A DNA stretch of 64,000 nt from Timema cristinae (GCA_039000515.1 JBCFYV010011164.1:43541802-43605801), one strand, 5' to 3'; positions 35,050 through 46,392 are shown, counted from the stretch's first letter. Numbers and translations are program-made. The notes: generated from the letters alone by a model not told the origin.

Positions 35050-36370
35050 GTACCTGACGTTACCGGGGATAAATATATTGGGGTCAAAAGGGTAAACAGG
35101 CTAAAAAATGTGTAACGTGCAAAAAAGGTAAAAAGTATATATAATATTGTTTAAAGGTTAAATATGGTAAAAATTGTAAAAAAGAATTACAAAGTTAAAA
35201 GGGCAATAAGGGAAAAGGGGAAAAAAGATATTATTTTAGTGGATAAAACCTACAATAATAATCCAATAAAAATTATTTTTAGAATTATTTACATCTCATT
35301 TACCCCGTTTGTCCACCACATTTACGATTTTTACTCCGTTTAATTCTATCAACCCAGTTTAGCCTTTTTACCCATTTTACATTTTTTCACCCCGTTTATC
35401 CCTTATTCTTGACCCCATTTATACTGTTCATTACGATTACCTTTTCTTACAAAATTTACCTTTTTTTAAACCCTATTTACTACTCATACCCCCTTTACCT
35501 ATTTATACATATTCTTACCCTTTTTGCACCTTTTTACCCTGTTATATTTTTTTAAATCTTTTGACCCTTTTATATCTTTTAGCTTTTATAGGCCTACTCT
35601 TTTTATTTTATTATATATTTTTTTGCACTTTTTACTATTTTTTGTTATTTTGGGCCTTTTTACCATTTTACCCATTTCACGCTTTATTTAGTCCTTTTTG
35701 CCCCTTTGATTTCTTCGAACTTATTACACTTATTATCATTAGTGACCTTTAACCCTTTTAATACGTTTAATACGTTTCACACTTTTTATTATAATATATA
35801 GTCTTTACCTTTTATCATTTTTACTATACTTACTTTGTACCCTTTTTGCTTTTTTTACACCTATTTACATTAAGTACCCAGATTATCCCAAGATAAACAT
35901 TTTAAGGTAAAAGGGGCAAAATAATTAAAATTCTAAAAAGGGTATAAATGTGAAAAAGGGTAAAAAGTAAATAACATCAAATTAAAAAAGCGTATGTAAA
36001 GAGTACTAAAAGGATTAAAAATGTAAAGAGGCAAAGAGGCAGTAAGGGAAAAAAGAACAAAATATAAAAATGGCAAAAAGGAAAAAAAAATGCAAACAAT
36101 GTCAAAAGGAAAAAAAAGGCAATAAAGGTCAAACCTGGCAACTAAGATAAAAATGGAAAAGTAAATATAATAAAAATGTAATATGGTTACAAGAGGTGAT
36201 AAAAATTGCCATAAGAGTAAAAAATGACAAAATCGGTAAAAACGTGCAAAAAGTTCCGAAAATGGAAAAAGATTAATGGGGTCAAAAGGGAAGAAGGGGT
36301 TGGAAAGCTTAATATGCTAAAAGGGTTTAAAGAGTAAATACGTTAAAAAGTGTTAAAAGTAAATCCAATC
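35050..36370. repeat. Strand-switching degenerate GGTAAAAA-type minisatellite
   Basis: Three adjoining blocks are built of drifting 8-12 base units. Block 1 (about 35085-35260) is purine-rich, with words like AAAAAGGGTAAA. Block 2 (about 35285-35865) is its pyrimidine-rich complement, with TTTTTACCC words. Block 3 (about 35890-36370) is purine-rich again. The ORF at 35561-35752 is only the Phe/Leu/Tyr-rich reading of block 2. There is no recognisable gene. Confidence 0.8.
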
Positions 36371-36689
36371 AAAATTTAAAATTACAGCTTCAAGAGGCAC
36401 ATATTTATTATTCATTTACAGGGGCTATCACAACCCGCATTGCACAACTGTATGAAGTGTAGAACTATATCCATCTCACGGCGTTAATTTATTTTCATTC
36501 TTTCAATTTTTTTTTTTCAAATTTTATAATTCCGGCTTCAAGATATATATGTTTGTGTACAGGGGCTACTCATTTTAAAATTTCATACCTTTTTGTGAGA
36601 TAGATATTGCACAACGCTCATGACAGACATACAAACAAACTCTTTGTTTTATTAATATAGATTACTGGTATCTAAATATCAGATTCTTT

Positions 36690-36800
36690 AAATGGAAAAA
36701 TGATTCCTGAACACGGAAGGCGGACCCAGGACCTTTGTCTTAGTACGCTAATTCTCTAACCACTGAGTTATCCAAAAGTCATCCCGTGCTGTAAAGAAGA
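36690..36800 (-). repeat. tRNA-like SINE head (family C)
   Basis: The minus strand reads 'ggataactcagtggttagag' (A-box region) and 'aggtcctgggtccgcc' (B-box region). Same type as 37019-37110, in inverted orientation. Confidence 0.55.
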
Positions 36801-37018
36801 ATGATATTTATATGCAGCTATAATAATAATGATATGCGCATTCCTACTGTTGTAATTATAACTGCACTATTGGCAGAATAAAGCCCTCACAAGTCGAAGG
36901 TGGCTGCGTTATTTGATAGCTCGTGCTCTTAATTGATTACTCGTATGTAGCTGTTGAATTCCACACGTACATCACAGACTCTGTATTAAAGTTTGAGTGA
37001 AGAATGACCCTGGGCACG

Positions 37019-37150
37019 GAACTATTCCTGGATAGCTCAGTGGTTAGATCATTAGAGCATTGGTGCATTAAGGAAAAGGTCCCGAATTCGTGTCCAGCTG
37101 TCATTTTTTGAATTTATTTTTTAACACCCCATCTCACTACCCCTTCGGTT
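37019..37150 (+). repeat. tRNA-like SINE head (family C) next to an inverted SINE tail
   Basis: 'ggatagctcagtggttagat' and 'aaaaggtcccgaattcgtgt' give a tRNA-like head. About 30 bases later 'aacaccccatctcactaccc' and 'cttcggtttgtacacg' look like an inverted A/B-type tail. The two parts are probably from separate insertions. Confidence 0.5.
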
Positions 37151-38076
37151 TGTACACGTTTTAAAAGTTAATGACTATGACAATCTGGATATTATTAACA
37201 TTCAACTCAATTAATTTAGTGATTGTAATGAAAAATGAAAAATATACAAATTTGGTTCAATCCATTTCTGTTATTTACATTAATATTTCATAAAGATTTC
37301 TCGTCTGTTATTGTTATAATGCTTATTTTAATATAATATGAGTGTCCAAACACCAATCTTGAACATTATTATGATATATACACAAAACTTCCCTAAACAA
37401 ATGTCATTTTACTACAACTTTAACTCGAATTGGAATGTTTCGAAATTTGTTACTTAAAAATGACGCTGATGGACGTCACCAGTATTGTTTAGTGTTAAAC
37501 CATTAACTTAATTAGCTAGAGAATAGAAGCGGTACACTAACTTTGTAGAAGAAATATACTTATTACTACATTGCTACATCCCATCGCAATACTCGACTGC
37601 ACTACTTGCACCACCCAGCGAGATGGTTACTTTTATTTACACCTCATGTCATCGAGCCAGTGGGGCCTGCACGAATGGCGAGCATAGTTACTAGTGACAC
37701 CTCTAGATCGCACTGACGTGACACGCTGAACCAGCCTATTCCCTAGGATCCATAACGAGTCCACAGAAGACGTTACGAGATCCCACGACACTACTGGAGT
37801 GGAAGAAGGATTCGCCTTTGTTATTAATCTTATATTGGTTTAAATAAGGTATGATTTAATACTTAAATTGTATGTAAAAAACTTGAATATCACTACTTAT
37901 TGTATGTTATCTGTGTATAATAATTTTTGGTGAAACAAACCATGATTGAGGTGAGGCTTTCTAAAGTTGAAGCGGGTTTTTATAGTATTTTCCCGCCATT
38001 ATCCTTACAGCATGTAATTTATTTGCTCATCAGGGCACCATATGCTACCGTTTATATTCTTGTTTATCTATGTTAA
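37151..38076. other. No recognisable gene
   Basis: AT-rich, slightly less so at 37560-37810; no coding signal I can name. Confidence 0.5.
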
Positions 38077-39487
38077 ATAGAGATGGGCGAAACGGTGATT
38101 ATACGATATTGGTGAATACAGTGACTGTGATTTATAACAGTGATTTTTCACTTTGACCTGTATCCACAGTGTCTTAATGGACCGATATTTTTTCACTTTC
38201 CAACCACGGTCAAAGCTAGTATTTAGCTGCTGTCCGAGTATGCAAGTACAATCGAGTATCGAGTATGGAATATTTCTGAGTACTGGGTATTTAGTATTTA
38301 CTCGAATAGTTCCATGAGTATCGGTTGGAAGGAAACTAATCACTCGAGTGTTTGGCGGCTTGCTATGGAATACGATACTTAAAGGCCTAACATAAACTCT
38401 TCCTGTTGGCACCTACATTGACAAATGACATACAGCTACTTAATCTTCAGGTTTCATCTTGGTTTCATGTTGCCTGACTAATGTGCAGTCAATACAAAAG
38501 TATGTGTTTTAAGATGTTTCATACAGTTGATAAAAAAATGTTATTTATTATTTTTTAGTGACATTTATGTAATTTGAGCAAAATTAGTGGTCCAACAATC
38601 ATTATATTAAACTTGAATACAATTATTAAAACTTATTTGATGTACTATGATAAACTCTTGTAATTGTGTTATTTATTTAGTGATCTGTTTTACTACAATT
38701 AAAATTTATGTGACATTAAAAATGAACATAACATAATGGTGATTGGTTTAAAAAATGCTGTTTGGAATGCAGGTAATATATTATATTATTGTAGGGTTAT
38801 TTTATTTTAAATACCATAGATGAACTATACATATATTAGAAGCAAATAAACTTTATATTAGATTATAGAATGATTAAGATCATCAACGCATAGTAAATAT
38901 TAAGGTTTATTTATATATCTTCTATTTTGTTACTTATTTTAATTTATCATTTTCGATTTTGGGGATAGGATCACAAAAAAAAAAAAAAAAAAAAGAATAA
39001 AGGATTTTTTTTTCGTAGCCTACTTTTAAAAAGAATCCGAAATGAGATTTGCTTAGAAAGCAAGCCTTTAGATTTTGTTCTTAACAAATATTTTGTATTG
39101 AAAACGTATGTGAATGAAACATTTAAACCATCAAAGTCATTTTTACGTAAAAATCTGATACCGTTTTCGAAAAATGAGCACTACGAGATCAAGTGTTTTA
39201 AATAGAAATAGCACGTAAAACATGCCAGTCAATAAGGTCGATTCTCAAGTAGCTGGTAGAAAATAAAAATTAAAATAATAACAAGGGCCGCGAAGCGAGT
39301 ATTTACTCAAGTGTCTAGAAGAAGCAATACTAGCTCCATATCTTGAGTAACTGTTGCCATCTGATGCGAGTATGGAGTATCTCTGATCACTGATATCTCA
39401 ATCACCGATACTTTTGAGAGAGTCACTGGGAGTAGCGGTGATCATATGGTAATGGTGAATAAGTCAGTGATTTATTTCCCATCTCTA
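38077..39487. mobile_element. hAT-type non-autonomous transposon, 1.4 kb
   Basis: The left end (A)TAGAGATGGGCGAAACGGTG and right end ...TTTATTTCCCATCTCTA are inverted. The 8-base flanks TATGTTAA (38069-38076) and TATGTTAT (39488-39495) agree at 7 of 8, the hAT duplication length. Subterminal 'gtgaata', 'cagtgattta' and 'tgagtat' words recur in both orientations near both ends, as in hAT subterminal repeats. The middle is AT-rich with an A-run near 38975 and no transposase. Confidence 0.75.
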
Positions 39488-39495
39488 TATGTTAT

Positions 39496-41328
39496 GCTCG
39501 AACTCGAGAGCCCTTCTGGGCTGGTGTTTTCTGTTTTCTATGTTTTTCCTGTTTTTTTTACTGTTCATGTACAAATGTTTACAAACAATAAAAATTTCCA
39601 TACAAGTTTATCACTTTTCCTCACCCTCCACGCCGGCAATTATAATTACGGTTTTACTGGTTGTTAGCCCCGTCCGCCCCCTAGACTCCTATAACATTCG
39701 CAAACCTGTTGATTTCCTTATTGTTTCCTGTCGTTTACTGTTTTCATTATTTGTGCTACAGTAAATTAAGTCCTAACAAGTCCCTATGAGTGATGGGGAG
39801 GGTTTTAATAGAAATTTCCCTTCCCTATACTTCTGAGTTAGAGCTATCAGCCCATTAGAGCGCAAATTTACTTCAAATTTATTGTCATCTTTGTCGTACG
39901 AGGTAACACTCGAGGGCCCCACGGGGTTGGTGTGTGTTTATTACCAAGAGTGTGTTTGTTCTTGACGTTTTTTGCATATACTGTGTTATAAATAAAATAT
40001 TCCTTCCAAACAAACACTAAAGCTCAACCACGCTGATCCATATAGTTATAATCCTTCAAAAGCTTTACTAATACTATATAACCTCTCCAGTTTCTTTTAA
40101 ACACAACGCAGATGCAACGCAACGTAACAAACGAGACGACAAGATTATAAAGTCAACTCTTTGACATCAGGGTTAGCTCTCTAAAAAGGACGATAAACCT
40201 AGTCCAAGGCTCTGCGATTAACATTCTTTGATCCCCGAAACTTCCAGGACTACATAGTCGAACAATACTGAAAAATAAACATCCCTTTCCTCCCCACTTG
40301 CTACTTACAATCCAACCCCCAGAAACCCTGGAGCCCACAGATGACTTTAACCTCCCCGAGGTTGGACTTGACTTCAAACTGCCCGAACCCAACTAAATCA
40401 GTTCGAGAGGCTTGATATTCAGGAACCATTTATATCATCCATCCCCTTTATATACACTGTCATGTTTAGCTTGCGCCAATAGCCATACCAATCCAACTAT
40501 CGTGCAAGTAAAGGTTTAGACATATTTTTGAATATCGAGCAAATATATACTTTCAGGACAGTTAGGTTCATTAGATGTATACACAGATGTTCTAAACAAT
40601 GAACGGCACCTGGTCTCTGAAAGATTCTGGTGCAAATTTATTCGAGAAAGAAAAACATGCATCATGTAAACTCTTTAATTTGCATGCAAATAGAGTCTTA
40701 CACTATCATGTTGGCACGGTAGTAACAATAGGTGCCAGTAAAACAAGACATTGTAAGTGTAGCTTGTAAGAGATTAAAAAAAAAAGAATCACCATGTATC
40801 ATCAACCAACAGGGCTGGCTAATCATCATCTCATATAATAAAATTAAAGTTATTGTCTCTCAAACTACTTATCACCATTTACCATTAATAGGCCTGGAGG
40901 ATGAGAAGTTCCAACCGGTTGATAGTTGCGACTCTCCAACTACATTAAACAACTTATTGAATGCAAAAAAAACTCTTCCTCTTCACAAAACTACTATCAA
41001 TTGACCATTCAATAAAATAAAAATTTATAAATACTGGGTCACCACATTTCATACAACCCACAACAAAACCATATGGATATCCAGACCACTCAACTCCCAG
41101 ATAGTACATCTTCATGAGCTCATTGTTAAGAGTATTCTAAGGACTTATTTCATGAGGAGCCCAGATTCCCCCACTCCATGCCTCATAAATTTATTTTGAC
41201 CATTGAGTCAACCCTCCCCCACTCCCGCCCGCAGTACAAATCTCCCTCTATTAAATTATTCACACCTACACTCTTACATACATCGCCCATCATCTGACAT
41301 CCCTTACTACCAAGGCTGTAACAACTTA
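39496..41328. other. No identified gene; weakly coding-like stretches
   Basis: A plus-strand frame at about 40155-40395 reads through with one stop (ends ...NLPEVGLDFKLPEPN), and 40732-41004 is an open frame. Neither matches a family I know. Two GC-rich boxes sharing ACTCGAG-GCCC-GGG.TGGTGT occur near 39500 and 39910. Confidence 0.35.
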
Positions 41329-41340
41329 TTACTCCAAGAT

Positions 41341-41344
41341 TGTG

Positions 41345-41376
<32 letters not shown>

Positions 41377-41386
41377 CAATAATATT
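41341..41386. repeat. AAT/GATAA microsatellite
   Basis: Imperfect AAT repeat with GAT variants. The Leu/Ser-rich antisense ORF across it is an artefact. Confidence 0.85.
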
Positions 41387-41389
41387 TTA

Positions 41390-41923
41390 ATGTCAATAAG
41401 AACAACTTGTGCTACAATCCGCACCAACAATACTTTTTCTGACGTCACAGCCACATAAATCAATTGGTCGAGTAAAGATAAGGGGGAGTGGCTACGCATG
41501 CGCCATATACACAGTGACATCACAGTCGTGAATAAAATATGTTCACCACATCCGCCACAGTGTTAATGGAAATGTATGAGAAGTTTAGGAATAATAAGTC
41601 TATTATGCTACGAGATTGAGATAGTAGGACCAGTAAGACTAGATAATAACTATGCATTGAGCCATCTTGAGGAGGCTCAAATAGGAATGAGCATATTATT
41701 TAAGTTGTCTGCTTGAATAAATTGACAGTTATGGGGAGTGAAGTAAAGTATTTAAATGTTTTGGCTACATTTTATAATAATAAACCACAATAAATATAAC
41801 ATTACTTCATTTGTGTTCGCCAATATTGTTGGATGTCTGCATTAATTTAATTATTTTTATCTACTAATAGTAATGCCATCTTCTAAGAATGGGTCGCTTC
41901 TCCTCATATATTACACACATGGA
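41390..41923. other. Noncoding; palindromic CRE-like site
   Basis: Contains TGACGTCA at about 41441-41448 and other CpG-containing words (41440-41530), possibly regulatory, but no transcript could be tied to it. Confidence 0.3.
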
Positions 41924-42154
41924 TTAAACTTGTGCTGTAGCTGTGACGTTTTCCTCATTATTCTCAGTGTAGTTCCTCCTCCAGTGACAGGGCTGCGCTA
42001 GTGCTCCCCTAGTTCTGATCGTCGCCGCTGCGATGCTAGTAGTAGTGGCAGGACAACAATTCCTTGTGCACAACTGCTCACAGTTCTGCTGATGATTGTG
42101 CTGTAGCCCTCTAGGGACCCTCTTGTAAGTGGAAGTGGTCCGCAAGCTTGGAAC
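41924..42154 (-). CDS. Candidate terminal exon of an unknown Cys-containing protein
   Basis: On the minus strand, a T/C-rich tract ending TCCGTCAG precedes an open frame of 76 codons, starting VPSLRTTSTYKRVPRGLQHN. It continues with a Cys cluster (NCEQLCTRNCCPATTTS) and ends ENVTATAQV before TAA at 41924-41926. The segment is richer in G+C than its surroundings. I do not recognise the protein. It starts in phase 0 and therefore fits the exon at 54884-55008, which ends in phase 0, but a 12.7 kb gap full of repeats separates them. Alternatives are an exon of another gene or a chance ORF. Confidence 0.35.
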   Translation of the reverse strand, partial: VPSLRTTSTYKRVPRGLQHNHQQNCEQLCTRNCCPATTTSIAAATIRTRGALAQPCHWRRNYTENNEENVTATAQV

Positions 42155-42303
42155 CTGACGGAGAAAAGAAATATATATTAAAGCTTCGGTAGTTGAAACT
42201 ACTTTTAGATTTTTTTACGTGTAGAATTATACAATCAGACTAAGTAAAATGAAAACTATTGGAACAGTAGTAAATATATTGTTAGGTATATACTATTTAT
42301 GTA

Positions 42304-42522
42304 CAGTAGCCCCATGGCTTCTTTGGTGCTGACTGACAGCTCACAGATGACTTCTGACAGTCAACATTTAGGTATATACCTAAATTTTGACTGTCAGAAG
42401 TGACAGCTGCTAAACACATGTTTTTGCAGAACATTGGTTCGGCGTAGGGATACATAATTTGGTCTGGTAACTTTCAAAGCCGCCAGCCATCAGTCAGCAC
42501 CAAATAAGCCAGTGGGCTACTG
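42304..42522. mobile_element. MITE with CAGTAGCCC termini, Tc1/mariner-like (copy 2)
   Basis: Both ends are intact: TA|CAGTAGCCCCATGGCTTC on the left, and GTGGGCTACTG|TA on the right, giving a TA target duplication. It shares the internal palindrome and 'tagggatacataatttggtc' with copy 1 (13527-13738) at roughly 85% identity by eye. The small size and lack of ORF make it a MITE. Confidence 0.9.
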
Positions 42523-42599
42523 TATTAACAAAAAAACAAGCATTATTCATTTCTCCATCTTATTCAAATTGCTCAACTACCTACCTATTCAATGGCATT

Positions 42600-42868
42600 A
42601 GCAACTTGAAAGTTCATTGCCACACTTATAAAAGTACGCCACCTTACCCTTTTTTGAGCTAGTTCTACCAGGTACCTCTCATTTTCCTGATCTCATTCAG
42701 GTCAATTCTAACGTTATCCTCCCATATGACTTTATGTCTTCCCAATAGTCTCTTCCCAATGAGCTTGCTAGTCAATACCCTGATCATGGTTCTAGATTCT
42801 CCCATTCACGCTGTATATTCTGCCCACCATAATCTACTAGACTTGATTATCCTAACAATGACTTGTGA
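42600..42868 (-). pseudogene. LINE reverse-transcriptase C-terminus and 3' UTR (copy 2)
   Basis: Homologous to 30745-31190: same 'agttcattgccacactt' end, 'tttttgagctagttctacca', and coding tail seen as inverted 'cttcccaatagtctcttccc' and 'gcccaccataatctactaga'. Here the 63 bp unit is present about once. It is 5'-truncated at about 42868, where another repeat begins. Confidence 0.7.
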
Positions 42869-43270
42869 TGAGCACATGGTATATAAGTATAGGGGAAAAA
42901 GGTGATACCATAAATAAATTATGCCGACAAGTTAATCTGTCTAATATGAGTATCCTTATAACCAATATTGCTAGATAGGACTATAAGGACCTATCGATGT
43001 CACCAGACAGATTGCCGACAAAGGATGTCAATCATCCTCGCACTTAACCTTCCACTTAGTCACCTCCACCCCCCTAGCTGTCACCCCTCATCATCCTGCT
43101 TCCTCCTCCCATCTCGTCTCCTCCTCACTTCAACCAGACTTCTCCCCAGCTGTCAACCCTCATCATCCTTCTTCCCTGCCTCCTCCTGTCGGGAACTGTC
43201 GCCAATCTGATAGCCTTCAACGGTACATTATCTGCCGTAACATAATCGCATATGACATGACCTTTGCTTT
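42869..43270 (+). repeat. LINE-tail-derived repeat, inverted relative of 52700-53010
   Basis: 'gatgagcacatgg', 'aaaaaggtgataccataa', 'ttatgccgacaagttaat', 'aaggatgtcaatcatcc' and 'cacctccacccccc' recur in inverted orientation at 52700-53010. A pyrimidine-rich part (43055-43200) holds a duplicated 'agctgtcacccctcatcatc' block. The right-hand relative extends further upstream into reverse-transcriptase coding sequence, so this copy is probably 5'-truncated. Confidence 0.55.
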
Positions 43271-43599
43271 GCCATCCTTCTCCCTCCTTGTTGATACCTG
43301 TTGACACTGTACACCTTCGTCGGCGTTCGCCTTACCTCTTTCTCTCACTTTCATCTCATACAGCTTAGGACGTAGGCCTTTTCCTACATCTAAAATCTAT
43401 AAAGTTAAATAGTCTTATACAGTCTTTAAGAAAATGCTGATACAAGATCTACCTACTCATTTGAATTAAAGGATTCAAGGAAGAATGGAATAACGACAAG
43501 TTTAGAGGAAGAATAGACTTGAAACAATACAAACATATAAATTAAAAAAAAATGACATTAACTACAGTGATCTATGAATTATGAGAAGGTTTGAGTCCA
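43271..43599. other. Spacer before the Maverick integrase remnant
   Basis: No gene recognised; AT-rich. Confidence 0.4.
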
Positions 43600-44537
43600 A
43601 GCCATTTAACAAAAGCCTTATCTCCTTTTCGTCTTAACACATTTGCAAGGTAAACGTATGGTTGAAATGTTTTCTTCAGATCCTCTGTATAGGACCCTCC
43701 CAGAATAGTTTTTTTTATTCAGATAGTCAAGCAGGAAAGTTCTAGGATGATTTGTCTCAACAATCTTACGTATCTAAAACAGTTCTGTAGAGCAGTTGAT
43801 TGTATATCTCTTAGCAAAAACCTCCTTATTCTTGCTAATGCGAACGATATCGTCAACTTTAAACTGAATCTTTGCCGGGTTGACTACCTTAGAACTGGCG
43901 AAACAGATTGGAGAATACTATAATTCTTGACCTCAATAGATCTCATCTTAATAGTTGAATGAACATTGCGATTATATTCATCTAGTAATGAATTGAGCAT
44001 TTAGATTCAGCGATACGATTCTTTAGAGGTGAATCTTGTCCATATTTTATTCTTCAGATTTCGATTAAATCGTTCTATGACATTAGATTTAACACTGTTA
44101 TACATAGAATGATGGTTCATCCTTTTCCTCTTCATCAGAGCCTTTAAGTTGAGATTACAAAACTTTGATCAATTGTCTGTCTGGAGATGACAAACTGCAA
44201 GGAAACCATTTGAATTCATCTGATGAAGGACGTACACTATGGCAGCGGTAACATTCTTTCCAGTTTTAGTCTTAACAGGTACATCCCAAGCACGTTTAAA
44301 ATAAACATCTATGACAATAAGAAGATACTTTTATCCTTTGTTTGATCTTGAGTAAATTATCATATCAACCATATCAGCCTGAAGCAGTTCATTTAATCCT
44401 TGCACACTAACATGTCTAATTGCAAAATGGCATCTAGCAGTTCGATGAAGTTCATGTGCTATCTCTTCCTTGATATACATGATTATGAGGTTAATAACTA
44501 TGCAATGAATACTTATAGAATTATACCAGATTCTCAT
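43600..44537 (-). pseudogene. Maverick/Polinton retroviral-like (DDE) integrase, decayed
   Basis: The minus strand, 44537 towards 43600, encodes the core of the c-type integrase that inserts Maverick/Polinton elements. Blocks: RHVSVQGLNELLQADMVDMI (first catalytic Asp, about 44373-44375), KYLLIVIDVYFKRAWDVPVK, CHLQTDN (second Asp), NSVKSNVIERFNRNLKNKIW (catalytic Glu, 33 residues after the second Asp) and LLDEYNRNVHSTIKM. Then, after a frameshift, comes the C-terminal chromo-like part IQFKVDDIVRISKNKEVFAK and TNHPRTFLLDYLNKKNYSGR. In-frame stops follow SRSNKG, QTDN, and KESYR (two close together), with one more in the C-terminal part. The triad is readable but the gene is dead. It lies at the left end of the Maverick gene cluster. 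Confidence 0.88.
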
Positions 44538-45087
44538 AATTCTTCAATAATCAAACGATCTCATTCTCATGTGAGGAATATCCAGTTCTGAATGAAGTGT
44601 GCAAGAGACGTAACCGATCAACCCATTCGTTCGAATCATCCCAATAGATATGATCCACCCCTCTTTCGCTCTCAATATTGAAGATACCTTATTCCTCAAG
44701 CTCCTCTTCAATTAGGAGTGTAATTATTATTAAATACTCTGGTACGGCACGTGATTTGATCCATGTGTGGTGTGTATTCCTTAATCGATGATCATTTGCC
44801 TCTTCAAGCATCGTCTTGTAGACTTTAAGATTCTTATCTGTATAAATAATCGGCTATTTTCTGAAGAGTAGCTCCTAAAGACCTCCAGTGGAAGGTATCA
44901 TAATGTTATTTAGAAGTAGAGTTCTATAGTCCATTTTAAACAGGAAACGGGTTTTACAGAGTGTGGTTATTTTCCCATCATAGCGCACACCACAAGTTTT
45001 ATCCAAAAGATCATGAGGTGTGTAAAGGCAAACCTCCAACCTTTGCTTGACACTCTTATATTCAATGTCATGACGTCGTATCTTCAA
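44528..45087 (-). pseudogene. Conserved Maverick-associated protein, decayed
   Basis: One minus-strand frame holds for about 185 codons with four internal stops: MKIRRHDIEYKSVKQRLEVC, YRTLLLNNIMIPSTGGL, ELLFRK, YTDKNLKVYKTMLEEANDHR and VDHIYWDDSNEWVDRLRLLH. I recognise the PSTGGLWELLF-like, YT..L..YK..L..ANAHR-like and YWDDPNELVDRLRLL-like blocks as a protein that accompanies Maverick genes in many insects. Its function is not known to me. It sits between ATPase and integrase, all on the same strand, as usual in such clusters. Confidence 0.7.
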
Positions 45088-45114
45088 CTGATGATTTATT
45101 TACTAGTTATTCAA

Positions 45115-45645
45115 GATAAAGGAATCAAACATACTCCTATAGTGACCTTTATAACTATAATTATCTTTACTTAACTCCAGAAAATGGCGTTTATTCTTCC
45201 AGTATAGTATACATATCTTTAAACCTCGGAAAAGCCATGTCTGTATTAATGTGAGCATCATAGACACGCTTCAGGTTCATATCGTCCATCTTTAAAAGGA
45301 TGATAATGCTATCTTATCATCTGTTTCGGTATACGAGAGTAAGCCTGATATAGATAAAATATCTGTAGCTTTATATTCTGTTTATCACATGCAACAATAC
45401 CGAAAATTAAAACAGACTTTACCTTGGTTGGCAGGGATATCTGTGAATTATAAGAGTATGGAAAGAAACCAATCCAATTCATTAATAAGAGTACTTGAGA
45501 TAAACGTAGATACTTGTGCTGATAAAAAGAACTTGGAGTAGACATATCCATTCTGGTTTTTTAATCCACTATGTTTTTCCAGCAAACTAATCATACCATT
45601 GATTTTTCCACATGTTGAAGGTCGAATCGTATCTGGTAACAAAGA
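45115..45645 (-). pseudogene. Maverick/Polinton packaging ATPase (A32/FtsK-like), decayed
   Basis: The start LLPDTIRPSTCGKINGMISL then LEKHSGL(KNQN)GYVYSK is a degraded Walker A region: the glycine-rich loop has lost residues before the GK pair. It is followed, after frameshifts, by KSVLIFGIVACDKQN (a decayed Walker B, IFDD-like), YLYQAYSRIPKQMIR, MDDMNLKRVYDAHINTDMAF and KDNYSYKGHYRSMFDSFI. This order is that of the DNA-packaging ATPase of Polintons and related viruses. Several stops and shifts make it nonfunctional. It reads in the same direction as the integrase and the conserved protein. Confidence 0.82.
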
Positions 45646-46161
45646 CCCATGTCTATGAGGAAGAGTTTTCTTACATCGTGATCGTTATCTCACACAGGTA
45701 AACAATTCACCTGTTTCACGAGTTTCTTGATGACTAGATAGGGTATTTTATAAAAAAAATTATCCAAACCTTCTCATTAGATGTTATGTAGTGGGGAATT
45801 AAGAATGTTATTGGGATTTTGAATAAGCTAACTAAACATCCTTTCGAAGTTCATATTATTAACACTGTAGTCATGGCACCAATTTGTTAAAGCGTTTGAA
45901 ACGGGGTGATATAGGTGTTAACCCACTAAATTAGGCCTGTAATAACACGATATCACCTACTCTCAAGTTAAAGACCTTGCAAGGAGATATACATGTGACC
46001 AAGTGATTGTTGATAAAGCCTGGAAAATAGTAATAACACCAGATTCAAAGTTGACTGAGAAAGTGGTTGCTTGAGCTATGATTATCTCGATGAAGACTAA
46101 AATCAAGATGGGAGCTTTTTTAGTGAAATGACAATAAGGTCAACAGAGGACCACTAAATGA
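45646..46161. other. Maverick interior, no gene identified
   Basis: The divergent point between minus-strand and plus-strand Maverick genes. The minus strand has a short coding-like patch (FFYKIPYLVIKKLVKQVNCL, about 45707-45766) that I cannot place. The large major capsid gene is not recognisable. Confidence 0.4.
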
Positions 46162-46392
46162 AGGACTACTCATCGTTGTACGAAGAAAAATAGAAATAAC
46201 ACGAAGGATGAACTCTTACCCATCCTTCCTCTGATAGCTGCATTAGGTACAGCTACAGGAGGGACTGCAAGAATTTCGAAATCAGCTAATATTGAAAAGG
46301 CAAACTCGAAGCAATTGAGTGAAGCTCAATTATATTATAGTAATTCTGAAGCGATTTCTACGGATATAGGGATGTATCTGCGTCCATATTAA
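46162..46392 (+). pseudogene. Maverick minor-capsid-like protein (short, possibly complete frame fragment)
   Basis: An open plus-strand frame of 76 codons without ATG: KKNRNNTKDELLPILPLIAA, then LGTATGGTARISKSANIEKA, then KQLSEAQLYYSNSEA and IGMYLRPY before TAA. A hydrophobic Gly/Ala-rich segment after LLP, then an A/K/Q-rich helix and a GLYLKPY-like ending, is the pattern of a small Maverick protein thought to be a minor capsid (pVI-like) component. The role is inferred from the family and not shown here. The missing start and the neighbouring stop-ridden genes indicate decay. Confidence 0.65.

Noticed and set aside
35561..35752. Phe/Leu-rich ORF resembling a membrane protein
   Set aside because: It is the reading of a pyrimidine-rich simple repeat block.
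44400..44591. 63-codon plus-strand ORF
   Set aside because: Antisense shadow of the Maverick integrase frame.
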